Assembly: GCA_015231305.1 (NCBI GenBank)
Contig: JADGBW010000023.1
Span: 1 to 36,101 of the forward strand
DNA length: 36,101 nucleotides
Direction of reading: 5' to 3'
From: Magnetococcales bacterium
GTDB taxonomy: Bacteria; Pseudomonadota; Magnetococcia; Magnetococcales; JADFYX01
The translations under genes were made by a program, and so were the position numbers. Shown piece by piece: positions 1 through 8,622 of this stretch. The notes under the pieces were generated by a model, which was not told the DNA's origin, did not search any database, and saw only the letters and a list, made by a program, of their open reading frames with translations. Each line of letters begins with the position of its first letter. The stretch's first letter is position 1.

Positions 1-555
1 TTATTAGAAAAAGAGTGCCTCTACATTGCCCCATTAACCCCAGATGATGGCAATAATTTATTGGAGGAGAAAAAAGAGGCTGAGCTTCAGTTTTTCCATT
101 TTTCCAGAAACTATCGTTGTACTGCACCTCTCATAGAAGCTGAAGGAGAAGGTGAAAAGAAAGTTTACAAATTGGGTTTCCCAAAAGAGCTATATGATAG
201 AGCTGACCAAAGAGCCTATAGCAGAGTACCCATAACAAAAGCTGATGGCTTTAAGCCAAGAGTATATGTCTCCATTTCCAAAGCCTTTCTTGGCAATATA
301 CGCGACATAAGCTTTGGTGGTATAGCTTTTAACGAACCCAAGAAGAAATTTAAATTAAAGCTAGGCATGGAACTCCGCTTTCAAATGGAACCAGCTGGTC
401 TACAAAAAGTCTCTGTTTATGGTATAATTATAGGCGAATATGAGAAGGACGGTGAAAAATGGTATGAGGCCCAGTTTAAAACCCTCAGCAAGAAAGGTAG
501 TGCCAACCTACAGGCTTTAGTCGTACACTTTAGAGACAAACACCTAGATGAGTAA
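1..555 (+). CDS. PilZ-domain protein, YcgR-like flagellar brake (5' end outside window)
   Basis: The reading frame is open from the first base, so the N-terminus lies upstream of the window. The N-terminal part resembles the PilZN/YcgR_N domain, and a PilZ domain follows. Both halves of the cyclic-di-GMP binding signature are visible: RxxxR (RAYSR, bases 211-225) and DxSxxG (DISFGG, bases 304-321). YcgR-type proteins bind cyclic-di-GMP and slow or bias the flagellar motor. The gene sits directly upstream of a chemotaxis locus on the same strand, but about 400 bases with a separate promoter lie between, so it probably ends its own transcription unit. The PilZ assignment is firm; the motor-brake role is inferred from domain layout and position. 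Confidence 0.85.
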   Translation, partial: LLEKECLYIAPLTPDDGNNLLEEKKEAELQFFHFSRNYRCTAPLIEAEGEGEKKVYKLGFPKELYDRADQRAYSRVPITKADGFKPRVYVSISKAFLGNIRDISFGGIAFNEPKKKFKLKLGMELRFQMEPAGLQKVSVYGIIIGEYEKDGEKWYEAQFKTLSKKGSANLQALVVHFRDKHLDE

Positions 556-763
556 ACATTGCCTAAACAAACCTTGTAAACTTTTTGGCCTGTAAACTTT
601 TTATTAATTATTTTAAGGCCTTGAAATTACAGTTTATTTTTATTTATTTGTATTTTTTTAATGTTCTAGTCACAAAAAGTATACGTTATTTGTATCTTAA
701 ATTATTTTAAAAACACGCTAACTTGTATTTGTTTTTATTAGATATTTACAAGTTATTTACATG

Positions 764-779
764 TGGCAAATGCTTTGCA
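764..779 (+). promoter_or_regulatory. Candidate sigma-54 (RpoN) -24/-12 promoter for the chemotaxis genes
   Basis: The sequence TGGCAAATGCTTTGCA matches the RpoN consensus TGGCACG-N4-TTGCA at the invariant GG (765-766) and GC (777-778), with the required 10-base spacing between them. Only the sixth and seventh positions differ. It lies about 180 bases upstream of the cheY start. Sigma-54 promoters drive flagellar and chemotaxis genes in many proteobacteria. I did not identify an enhancer-binding-protein site. Confidence 0.65.
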
Positions 780-857
780 GTACATTTACATAATTGTAAA
801 GGCGATTCTTTACAAACTATATTGGGGTTAAATTATACAATGCCTCAGTTGGATATT

Positions 858-883
858 TACACGAACTACTGCATAGTCGTGTA
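858..883 (+). promoter_or_regulatory. Hairpin in the cheY leader
   Basis: TACACGA (858-864) pairs perfectly with TCGTGTA (877-883). After one bulged A (865), CTA (866-868) pairs with TAG (874-876), leaving a five-base loop. The hairpin lies between the sigma-54 promoter and the cheY ribosome-binding site and has no following T-run, so it is not a standard terminator. A role in message stability or protein binding is possible but unproven. Confidence 0.35.
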
Positions 884-955
884 GATGGCTAACCTGTTTG
901 TAATAATTTGTTTTTGGTTTATTTAAGAAAATTTAACAAGGAGAAGAAAACTATT

Positions 956-1330
956 ATGCGTATTTTATTGGTAGATGATTCAACAGTTATGCGGAAAATT
1001 CTTACAAGAAGCATTACACAAGCAGGCTTTGCTGTTGATGAATTTTTAGAGGCTTCCGATGGTATGCAGGGTATGGAAGTTCTCAACAAAGAAGGTAAAG
1101 TTGACCTTATCCTCAGTGACTGGAACATGCCTATTATGGATGGTTTGGAGTTTGTAGAAGAGGTACGTGCTGGTTCCGACGAAATCAACTCTATCCCAAT
1201 TATTATGGTTACTACTGAAGGTGGAGATGCAAAGGTTGCAGAGTCAGTTGCTGCTGGAGCCAACGGACATGTTAAAAAACCATTTACCACCGACGACCTA
1301 CAAAATGCTTTAGGAAAATTTCTTTCATAG
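956..1330 (+). CDS. cheY: CheY-like single-domain response regulator
   Basis: This 124-residue protein is one receiver domain. It has the acidic pair D7-D8, the phospho-acceptor Asp55 (SDWNMP), the conserved Thr in MVTTEG (86/87) and Lys108 before Pro. CheA-type kinases phosphorylate such proteins, and phospho-CheY acts on the flagellar switch. I place the start at the ATG at 956 because AAGGAG (938-943) lies upstream and the receiver fold begins at MRILLVDD; an in-frame upstream extension to 908 would add 16 unrelated residues. It is the first gene after the sigma-54 promoter and is followed by a CheC/CheX-like gene. Confidence 0.92.
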   Translation: MRILLVDDSTVMRKILTRSITQAGFAVDEFLEASDGMQGMEVLNKEGKVDLILSDWNMPIMDGLEFVEEVRAGSDEINSIPIIMVTTEGGDAKVAESVAAGANGHVKKPFTTDDLQNALGKFLS

Positions 1331-1419
1331 GCCCTTAACTATGCTGCTCGGTCACCAAACATAATTTATTATGCTGGCAAACTAACTGGCAATAGCTCAC
1401 GGAGTTAAAAGTTTGATTT

Positions 1420-1998
1420 ATGGAACAACAAAAAGAGATGATAACTAGATCACGCACTCTGCTAATGCCATTTTTTGACCAGCTAGCCAGTGACTTGCAA
1501 ATTATAACAAATGCCAATGTTAAGTGTGAGGGTGGAGATGTCGTACTGGTAAAAAGTGGAGATTTACTTTCACATTTTTTTAAGGATAGCTGTTTGGTTT
1601 CCAAAGCAAAAGAGGATGGCAAAGATTCAGGCCATGTTCATCTAGTCATTGATGTTGAGACTGGTATTGCCACATCTGGTTTTATGATGATGTTGGAGAA
1701 AGAGTCTATAGATGAAAAAATTTCTAAAAGAAATTTTGATGAAGAAATTGCTGAAGGTTTCCAAGAGGTAGCAAACCTGTTAACAGGTGCTACCAACACT
1801 GTTATGGAAAATTTAGGTAAGGGACACCACCTATTTTTGCAAACAACAAGCTATTGTGAGTCAGGTCAACATCCTGATACTCTACAGCTATACGATGTAT
1901 ATCTCGCAGCAACTGTTGATATTCAAGTAGAAGACTATATTAGTAAACAGGCTGTTTGGTTATTTCCAAAAGAGGTTGTAGAAGATCTTTTACAATAA
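1420..1998 (+). CDS. CheC/CheX-like protein, candidate CheY-P phosphatase
   Basis: The 192-residue cytoplasmic protein has no signal peptide. The helix around residues 108-125 contains EVAN (E116-N119), which fits the ExxN catalytic motif of the CheC/CheX/FliY phosphatases; only one copy is seen, as in CheX. Those enzymes remove the phosphate from CheY-P. The gene directly follows cheY, and a terminator lies just after it, so cheY and this gene form a natural pair. GGAG at 1401-1404 is the likely ribosome-binding site, though rather distant. The family call rests on the motif and the neighbourhood; I do not recognise the protein from its overall sequence. Confidence 0.5.
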   Translation: MEQQKEMITRSRTLLMPFFDQLASDLQIITNANVKCEGGDVVLVKSGDLLSHFFKDSCLVSKAKEDGKDSGHVHLVIDVETGIATSGFMMMLEKESIDEKISKRNFDEEIAEGFQEVANLLTGATNTVMENLGKGHHLFLQTTSYCESGQHPDTLQLYDVYLAATVDIQVEDYISKQAVWLFPKEVVEDLLQ

Positions 1999-2007
1999 CA
2001 CTTAATT

Positions 2008-2047
2008 GGGCAGTTGGTATTAAACACTTAGCATCAACTGCCCTTTT
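2008..2047 (+). terminator. Rho-independent terminator after the CheC/CheX-like gene
   Basis: GGGCAGTTG (2008-2016) and CAACTGCCC (2035-2043) form a perfect 9-bp stem followed by TTTT. The loop of 18 bases is long and the T-run short, so termination may be partial. It begins 10 bases after the stop codon and would separate cheY plus the CheC/CheX-like gene from the chemoreceptor and cheA. Confidence 0.65.
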
Positions 2048-2151
2048 AAAAGTTACAACCTTTTTTTGAATAAATGATATACATGTCTTTTTCTCACCAT
2101 ATATTAGACTTGGTCCCTACTATCTGAAATATTTTGGATATGGAGTAAATA

Positions 2152-4539
2152 ATGCAGTTTTTAAAAAATCTTAGCCTTAAGGCAAAATTTTCAGTAATGC
2201 TGCTAATTCCATTAATAGGTTTGTTGTGGTTCAGCAGTATGAGCCTGCTTTTCCGTTACGAGCTTTCCACAAATATGGAAACTGTAGGGCAATTGTCACA
2301 ACTTGCAGTTAAAATTAGCTCTCTTCTACATGAAACCCAAAAAGAACGTGGAATGACAGCAGGGTATTTAGGTAGTAAAGGCAAAAATTTTGCAAGAAAG
2401 CTACCTGAACACAGAAGAGAAAATAGCGACCGTCGCATTAGCGAGCTAAACGATTTTCTTAAAACATTTAAAGCATCAGATTATGACTCCCAACTTGCCT
2501 CAGCTCTATCTGATGGCCTACAGGATTTAAATAATATTAGCAATATTCGTCGCCAAGTTGACGGCCAATCAATTCCTGCTGGAAAAGCGATTGGTTTTTA
2601 CACGAATATGAATGCTACTTTCTTAAAATCTATTGGTCGTATACCTGCTTTGGCAGATAATATGGAAATGAGCTATTTGACCAATGCTTATACCAATTTT
2701 CTATTAGGAAAAGAGCGAGCAGGTATTGAAAGAGCTGTTATGACCAATACCTTTGCCAGAAATGGCTTTGGTAATGGCATGTTACGCAAATTCAACGTTT
2801 TAGTTACAGAACAAGACACCTTCACCAAAGTATTTCTCTCCTTTGCTAACAAAGATTTAACCTCTTTTTATAATAATAAACTATCTGGTCGAACAGTTGA
2901 TTCTGTTAATCAGATGCGCAATATAGGCTTTAAACAAGGTATAAAAGGCGACTTTGGCATTGATCCTCAAGCTTGGTTTAGAACATCTTCTGCCAGAATT
3001 AACCTGTTAAAAGAGGTAGAAGACCGTATATCTACTGATATTATTGCTCTTGCAACCCAGTTAAAAGAAAGTGCCAAAACAGTTTTTCTTATTTACCTTG
3101 TTGCAACAATAGCAACTGTATTATTAGCTCTGTTTTTTGGCATATCTATAGCCAAGGAGATTTTTTCTCAGGTTGGAGGAGAGCCAACAGTGGTGGCTCA
3201 ACTTGTACAACGAATTACTGAAGGTGATTTGGTTGGAAGATGTAATGAAGAAGATTTAGACCCAAACACCACTGGCATACTTCGAGATATAAACAACTTA
3301 TCCCTAAAACTATGCACTATACTTCGTGGTTTAGGGTATATTTCCAAAGATCTAAATGCTGCTTCTGAAGATCTTGACACTGTGGTATCTGGCATGGCTG
3401 AAGGTACAGCAGTAATGCAGGACCGCACTGAGCTAACACTGCAAAATGCTCGACATATGGATACAGATATCGAAGCCATTTCAAATGCGAGCACACAAAA
3501 TAGTACAGATCTTGGTACAGTATCTGATATGGCGACACAGACTGACTCTAACCTACACACCATTGCAGCAGCAGCTGAAGAGGCCAATGCTAATCTGGGG
3601 TCTGTGACATCAGCCACAGAGCTAACCAGTGATAATATGATCCAGGTGGATGATGCAGCCAAACGCACCAACGAAAATGTTGACGTGGTATCAGACTCTG
3701 TTCAAAGCATAGCCACATCGTTTGCCAATGTACAAAAACTATGTGAAGAGGCCAGCAAATCTTCACAACAAGCATCTATCAGAGCTAAAAACGGTACTGA
3801 AATAATGGAGAAACTCTCTGAGGCTGCTCATGAGATTAAATCTGTTGTTGCTGTTATCAACCGCATTGCAGATCAGACCAACATGCTTGCTCTAAACGCT
3901 TCTATTGAAGCGGCTGGTGCTGGTGAAGCTGGTAAAGGTTTTGCAGTTGTTGCAAATGAAGTTAAAGAGCTGGCAAGTCAAACTGGTGATTCTACCCAGA
4001 TGATATCCGATAAAATTCAGGCAATTCAAACCCTCACCAACGATGCAACAGGGGCTACAAGCGAAGTTACTGATAGTATTGAGCTTATCTCTCAGGCCAA
4101 TGAGGAAATTCTCCGTACAGTTGATGAGCAAAATAAAGCTGTTGAAGAGATTGCGACCTCCATTGGTACAGCATCAAAAGAGACAGGGCAGGTAACATCG
4201 TTAATTGAAGATTCTACAAAAGGAATTTCTGAAGTTACCAGAAATATGGGAGAACTATCCCTAGCGGTAACTGAGGTTACTCAAAACGTGGCAGAAGCCT
4301 CCAGAAGTACTGGTGAGATGTCTAACAATGTGGCCCAAGTAACCGAAGCATCAGCCCAAATATCAGATAGGATTACTGAAACTGCAAACATATCTAAAAC
4401 TATCTCTGCCTCTATGGATGAAATGAAAGGATCAGTGGATGATATCAGTCAAATGAGCCAAACAGTTGCAGACCGCTCTACAGGTATGAGAAAGTTAGCT
4501 GATCAACTTGTAGATATTTTGGGACAGTTTCGTATGTAA
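2152..4539 (+). CDS. Methyl-accepting chemotaxis protein with periplasmic NIT sensor domain
   Basis: The 795-residue chemoreceptor has a first membrane helix at about 14-34, a periplasmic sensor to about 305, a second membrane helix at about 310-333, a HAMP region (GGEP...ITEGDL) and a long signalling helix. The sensor begins with HETQKERGMTAGYLGSKG, typical of the NIT (nitrate- and nitrite-sensing) family, so nitrate or nitrite is a possible ligand but not proven. The kinase-contact tip ([16 protein letters not shown], starting near residue 572) is intact; the usual AARAGE reads AAGAGE. GGAG at 2142-2145 sets the start. It stands immediately upstream of cheA and probably signals through it. 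Confidence 0.92.
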   Translation: MQFLKNLSLKAKFSVMLLIPLIGLLWFSSMSLLFRYELSTNMETVGQLSQLAVKISSLLHETQKERGMTAGYLGSKGKNFARKLPEHRRENSDRRISELNDFLKTFKASDYDSQLASALSDGLQDLNNISNIRRQVDGQSIPAGKAIGFYTNMNATFLKSIGRIPALADNMEMSYLTNAYTNFLLGKERAGIERAVMTNTFARNGFGNGMLRKFNVLVTEQDTFTKVFLSFANKDLTSFYNNKLSGRTVDSVNQMRNIGFKQGIKGDFGIDPQAWFRTSSARINLLKEVEDRISTDIIALATQLKESAKTVFLIYLVATIATVLLALFFGISIAKEIFSQVGGEPTVVAQLVQRITEGDLVGRCNEEDLDPNTTGILRDINNLSLKLCTILRGLGYISKDLNAASEDLDTVVSGMAEGTAVMQDRTELTLQNARHMDTDIEAISNASTQNSTDLGTVSDMATQTDSNLHTIAAAAEEANANLGSVTSATELTSDNMIQVDDAAKRTNENVDVVSDSVQSIATSFANVQKLCEEASKSSQQASIRAKNGTEIMEKLSEAAHEIKSVVAVINRIADQTNMLALNASIEAAGAGEAGKGFAVVANEVKELASQTGDSTQMISDKIQAIQTLTNDATGATSEVTDSIELISQANEEILRTVDEQNKAVEEIATSIGTASKETGQVTSLIEDSTKGISEVTRNMGELSLAVTEVTQNVAEASRSTGEMSNNVAQVTEASAQISDRITETANISKTISASMDEMKGSVDDISQMSQTVADRSTGMRKLADQLVDILGQFRM

Positions 4540-4578
4540 TTTTGTAGTTATGCAGCGCACCCTGATGGAGAGCAGAAA

Positions 4579-7500
4579 ATGGAAGATGAAGATGCCGAAT
4601 TGATTGCCCTATTTGTCCAAGAAGCTGTAGAGCACCTTGAGACAGTAGAGCCTGATTTATTGGAAATGGAAGAGAGTGGAGAAGATACCGACGCTGAAAC
4701 CGTCAATCGGCTATTTAGAAGTGTTCACTCTATCAAGGGCTCAGCAGGTTTTTTTGGATTGACGAAGATTTCTAAGTTAAGTCACGTCATGGAAAACCTG
4801 TTAGGTAAGGTGCGTGAAAAAACCATCAAAGCTGATGCAGATGTTACAGCAAGTTTGTTAACAGGTTTAGACAAACTTAAAACCATGATTGATGATGTAT
4901 CTGCAAGTGATAACGTTGATGCAACAGAAGAGATGCGTGTTATCAGTGCTATTATTGATGCTAATGATCCTAATGCCAGCCCTCCTGCTGAAGAAAAAGC
5001 AGCCGAAGAGCCTGCCCCGCAACCAGCAGAAGCTGATGCAACCCCAGAGCCTGCAGCTGTAGAGCCACCTGCTGCTGAAGAAAAAGCAGAAGAAACAGCA
5101 AAAGCAGAAGAGCCTGCAAAAGCAGTAGAGCCAACAAAAGCAGAAGAGCCTGCAAAAGCAGTAGAGCCTACAAAAGCAGTAGAGGAAGCAGCTCCAGAAT
5201 CTTCACTTCCTGTTCCAACTGCCCCTGCAAATGCAAATAAAAACGCAACTATAGACCTGTTCCTCTACCCACAAGAAGTAAAAATGGCTGTTAAACACGG
5301 CCATCGCTTCCTTCTTATAGTGTTGGATTTAAAAGGAGAACCTGCTGCAAAAAAAGTTGCTTTTGATCAAATTAAACAGCAGGTTGTAACTGTAGGAAAC
5401 ATAGTAGCTACTGAACCAGCAGACCCTTCCTTAGCTGCCAGTTTTACCCAAGACAAAAGCTCGATACTCTTAACCACAGTTTTGGAGAAAGATCTTTTCC
5501 TATCTCTGGTAGAGTTACCAGAAGATTCGGTAAAGCTTATGCCAATACCAGAATCCATGGTTAGCGAAAACACTCCAGGAGGTACTGAAGTCGCCTCTTC
5601 TGTTGAGGAAAAAACTGGCCCTCGCCTACTAAAACCAGAAAAAATTGATAAAGCTGGTAGTGGTAAAAAGAGCGCAACAGGTTCTACAAAAACTAGCAAA
5701 CCTGTGCTGGAAGAGACCCTAAGGGTTAGTGTTACTCTGCTCGATGAGCTTATTAACATGGCAGGTGAGTTGGTGCTTACTCGCAACCAATTAACACGTG
5801 CTGTTGATGCTTCAGAAAGCCTATCACCGCAAGTGCAACCACTTATACAAAACCTCGACTCGGTCACCAGCCGTATGCAAGAAAAGGTGATGCAAGCGCG
5901 GATGCAGCAGGTAAGCTCGGTCTTTAATAAGTTTCCACGTATAGTTCGAGATCTAGCCAAAAAGTTAGATAAAAAGATCGACCTCTCATTGCGCGGTGGT
6001 GATGTTGAGTTGGATAAATCGATGATTGAGCATCTTTCCGATCCACTAACACATATGATAAGAAACGTTGCTGACCACGCCATTGAGTCTCCCAAAGATC
6101 GTATTGCAGATGGTAAGCCAGAATCTGGTCAGGTTGAGTTAGCGGCCTACCATGAGGAGGGAATGATAAATATTGCATTGACTGATGATGGTGCTGGCAT
6201 AGACCAGATGATCATTATGCAAAAAGCAATAGAAAAGGGCATTATCACAGAAAGAGAATCAGAAAACATGGGTAAGGAAGAGATCCTCGCCTTGATTTTT
6301 ACCCCTGGCTTTTCTATGGCTAAACAGGTGTCTGATGTTTCTGGTCGTGGTGTGGGCATGGATGTTGTGCGTACCAACATTGAAAAAATGCGAGGAACCG
6401 TTCATATATCATCTGATGTTGGTAAAGGCACAAGTGTCGTATTAAAACTTCCCCTAACCCTAGCCATCATTCCATCCATGACAATCATGGTTGCAGGACA
6501 ACGCTTTTCAATTCCTGAAATTGGCCTGGTTGAGGTTGTCCATATTGTAGGGTCTGAACTTAGTGAACGAATCCAGATGGTTGGCAATGCTCCTGTTCTA
6601 AGGTTGCGCAATATCCTGCTACCACTTATGGATTTATCTGAAGTATTGGACATTCCATACGATGAAGAGGTCCAAGGGCCACACTGGATTTCCCAACTCT
6701 CCGCTGATGACAAAAAATCAAAAGATTCAAGTGATGAAGAGAACCTTGAAGAGATTGATGAACAGGTTGTACGAATTGTTGTTATAAATGTCGGTGGCAA
6801 TGAATTTGGCATGGTTGTAGATGAAATTCTAGATCGTGAAGAGATTGTTGTTAAACCTCTGCCTGCGGTTCTAAAAGACAATCCACGCTTCTCTGCCACA
6901 ACAATTCTTGGTGATGGTAGTGTTGCGCTTATTATCGACTATGCTGGTATAATGGAGAAAGCCAACATCAATTTTGGTAATGTTGAACAGGCTCTCAGAG
7001 ATAACCTTGAAAATGACCGTAGTGCAGCTTTAAAAGAGATGCAGAACATCATATTGCTAGAAACTGGCAACGGTCTGTTTATGGGTATTGTCAACAACAT
7101 GGTGCGCCGTGTTGGTAAGTTTAAAAAAGATAGCATTGAGATAATAAATGGACAACCATATGTGCATTATGGAGATATAACCTACCGTATTGTATTCCCT
7201 GAACATCTCATAGACATGCCAACGGATAAAAAGATAGAAATAAGTAAGAAAAAAATTGCCAATAGTGAAAGTGATGAAGCAGATGAAAGTGATGATAAAG
7301 ATCTCTACATGCTCATTCCTAACATGCCAGACGTGCAGGTAGGTCTTGTTTTCTCCCGGATTGTAGACTCATTGACTATATCCATTGATCTAGATCTGGA
7401 TACAGTATTAATGAAAGGGCTATTTGGTTCTTCTTGGATTCAAGATCGGGTAGTTCTCTTTCCTGATATACAGGCTCTTTTTGAGATGGCCGGTGTGCCA

Positions 7501-7893
7501 GTTGCGCAAACGTCACCTGCTATTGATTGTAAAGGTCTTAAGGCTTTGGTTGTTGATGACACGCCGTTCTTACAGTTATTAACCAGCTCTTTTCTAAGTC
7601 AAGAAGGTTTTGAAGTAAGCCTAGCTGGAGATGGAAGGCAGGCAATGACACAACTAGGCAAAGAACAGTTTGATCTATTGGTTACTGATATCAACATGCC
7701 GATAATGGATGGCTTTGAACTAGTTAGGGAGGTTTCCTCAACTAAGAATTCTGCCATACCGGTCATTGCTACATCATCATCAACCTCCGAAGATTTGGAG
7801 ATACGTTGTAGTCAAGCTGGTATTGTTGGGTGTGTCCCTGCCATGGATAAAGATAGCTTGATAAAAACATTGGCAACATTGCAACGGACATGA
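4579..7893 (+). CDS. cheA: Chemotaxis histidine kinase CheA with C-terminal receiver domain
   Basis: This 1104-residue hybrid kinase takes signals from chemoreceptors and phosphorylates CheY and CheB. Domains in order: Hpt (1-110, phospho-His50 in SVHSIKGSAG); a Pro/Glu/Lys/Ala linker with an 18-bp tandem repeat; a possible P2-like region (228-330); dimerisation P3 (378-445); ATPase (478-625, with HMIRNVADHAIE, DDGAGID and GRGVGMD); a CheW domain (630-770); a diverged second CheW-like region (815-980); and a receiver (985-1104, VVDD, Asp1037 in TDINMP). In the receiver the usual Lys-Pro region reads CVPAMDKD, so the conserved Lys seems lost. This suggests a phosphate sink or adaptation domain rather than an output. 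GGAGAG precedes the ATG. Confidence 0.95.
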   Translation: MEDEDAELIALFVQEAVEHLETVEPDLLEMEESGEDTDAETVNRLFRSVHSIKGSAGFFGLTKISKLSHVMENLLGKVREKTIKADADVTASLLTGLDKLKTMIDDVSASDNVDATEEMRVISAIIDANDPNASPPAEEKAAEEPAPQPAEADATPEPAAVEPPAAEEKAEETAKAEEPAKAVEPTKAEEPAKAVEPTKAVEEAAPESSLPVPTAPANANKNATIDLFLYPQEVKMAVKHGHRFLLIVLDLKGEPAAKKVAFDQIKQQVVTVGNIVATEPADPSLAASFTQDKSSILLTTVLEKDLFLSLVELPEDSVKLMPIPESMVSENTPGGTEVASSVEEKTGPRLLKPEKIDKAGSGKKSATGSTKTSKPVLEETLRVSVTLLDELINMAGELVLTRNQLTRAVDASESLSPQVQPLIQNLDSVTSRMQEKVMQARMQQVSSVFNKFPRIVRDLAKKLDKKIDLSLRGGDVELDKSMIEHLSDPLTHMIRNVADHAIESPKDRIADGKPESGQVELAAYHEEGMINIALTDDGAGIDQMIIMQKAIEKGIITERESENMGKEEILALIFTPGFSMAKQVSDVSGRGVGMDVVRTNIEKMRGTVHISSDVGKGTSVVLKLPLTLAIIPSMTIMVAGQRFSIPEIGLVEVVHIVGSELSERIQMVGNAPVLRLRNILLPLMDLSEVLDIPYDEEVQGPHWISQLSADDKKSKDSSDEENLEEIDEQVVRIVVINVGGNEFGMVVDEILDREEIVVKPLPAVLKDNPRFSATTILGDGSVALIIDYAGIMEKANINFGNVEQALRDNLENDRSAALKEMQNIILLETGNGLFMGIVNNMVRRVGKFKKDSIEIINGQPYVHYGDITYRIVFPEHLIDMPTDKKIEISKKKIANSESDEADESDDKDLYMLIPNMPDVQVGLVFSRIVDSLTISIDLDLDTVLMKGLFGSSWIQDRVVLFPDIQALFEMAGVPVAQTSPAIDCKGLKALVVDDTPFLQLLTSSFLSQEGFEVSLAGDGRQAMTQLGKEQFDLLVTDINMPIMDGFELVREVSSTKNSAIPVIATSSSTSEDLEIRCSQAGIVGCVPAMDKDSLIKTLATLQRT
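5083..5190 (+). repeat. Six 18-bp tandem repeats in the cheA linker
   Basis: Six in-frame 18-bp units run from 5083. The core four (5101-5172) alternate between two near-identical versions, and the flanking units are more diverged. They encode the six-residue unit KA[EV]E[PTE][AT] (KAEEPA, KAVEPT). Because the unit is a multiple of three, copy number could vary between strains without breaking the frame, changing the length of the flexible linker after the Hpt domain. Confidence 0.85.
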
Positions 7894-8006
7894 TTATAAT
7901 TAGTGTAACTCATTTACATGTCAAGGCGGTACACCCCATAAAACTTAGTTCTATCAGGTAGGACAACGAACAATAAATACCGCTAGCTGACAAAACTAGG
8001 TTAACC

Positions 8007-8024
8007 TGACGGTAATAACCGTCA
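8007..8024 (+). promoter_or_regulatory. Hairpin or operator-like inverted repeat upstream of cheW
   Basis: TGACGGT (8007-8013) and ACCGTCA (8018-8024) form a perfect 7-bp stem around an AATA loop, ending 24 bases before the cheW start. No T-run follows, so it is unlikely to be a terminator. It could be an RNA hairpin that adjusts cheW translation or a protein-binding site in the unusually long 155-base gap between cheA and cheW. Confidence 0.4.
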
Positions 8025-8048
8025 ACTTGAAATGAGAGAAAACTGCTC

Positions 8049-8555
8049 ATGCTTGTTAGTACTTTTATTCTAGGTGATTTCCATTTGGGAATCGACATTA
8101 TACTTATTCGTGAAATCAACCGCTCTAAGGTTGTGACCCCTATTCCTGGTGCGCCACCTTTTATTAAGGGTATGCTTAACATCCGCGGTAAAATCATCAC
8201 ACTTTACGACTTAAAGCAACGGCTGGGGTGGGATGAGACCGATAGTGTTATTACAGGCAAGAATGGACAACCCATTAGACCTTTTAACGTCATTTTAAAA
8301 ACCCACGACGAAGTGCATCGCCTCAACAAAGCATCTGCTGAGAAATGTCAGTGGGAAGACCCAGTGGGAATGATGGTTGATCAATTAGGAGATGTGCTTG
8401 AACTATCAAGAGAAGAGATAATGCCAGCCCCTGCCAACCTTAAAGGTATCTCAGTTGATTTTGTAGAAGGTGTTGTGGAGTTCAAAGATAATTTATTAGT
8501 ACTATTGAACATGGCCAGTATATTTGGAATAGATGCTAATGATGATACAAATTAA
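8049..8555 (+). CDS. cheW: Chemotaxis coupling protein CheW
   Basis: This 168-residue CheW-domain protein links chemoreceptors to CheA in the signalling array. Family hallmarks visible are FHLGIDIILIREI, the PGAPPFIKGMLNIRGKIITLYDL strand-turn segment (split here only by reading), a DPVGMMVDQLGDVLEL block and a C-terminal FVEGVVEFKDNLLVLLN. It lies between cheA and cheB on the same strand. The ribosome-binding site is weak (GAGAG around 8033). The protein carries a modest insertion after the GW segment (residues about 60-90) relative to the shortest CheW proteins. Confidence 0.92.
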   Translation: MLVSTFILGDFHLGIDIILIREINRSKVVTPIPGAPPFIKGMLNIRGKIITLYDLKQRLGWDETDSVITGKNGQPIRPFNVILKTHDEVHRLNKASAEKCQWEDPVGMMVDQLGDVLELSREEIMPAPANLKGISVDFVEGVVEFKDNLLVLLNMASIFGIDANDDTN

Positions 8556-8622
8556 GTAAAAACAGTATTAATATCTGTAGCTTACTTAACTGCTACACAA
8601 GAAAATAAGACTTAGGAATATT

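Larger units (their letters stand above)
556..955 (+). other. 400-base intergenic and 5' leader region upstream of cheY
   Basis: This AT-rich stretch holds no convincing gene. A 12-bp direct repeat (TGTAAACTTTTT) occurs at 575-586 and 591-602. A near-consensus sigma-54 promoter lies at 764-779 and a bulged hairpin at 858-883. If transcription starts about 12 bases past the promoter GC, the cheY message has a leader of roughly 165 bases. I see no clear rho-independent terminator for the upstream PilZ gene. Confidence 0.6.

Noticed and set aside
840-884. 14-codon frame in the cheY leader
   Set aside because: It has no ribosome-binding site and overlaps the hairpin; nothing supports translation.
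1374-1396. TGGCAAACTAACTGGC resembling a second sigma-54 promoter before the CheC/CheX-like gene
   Set aside because: The GC element is missing at the required distance from the GG, so the spacing does not fit.
5367-6095. Long - strand open frame (242 codons) inside cheA
   Set aside because: It is antisense to well-conserved CheA domains and encodes no recognisable protein.
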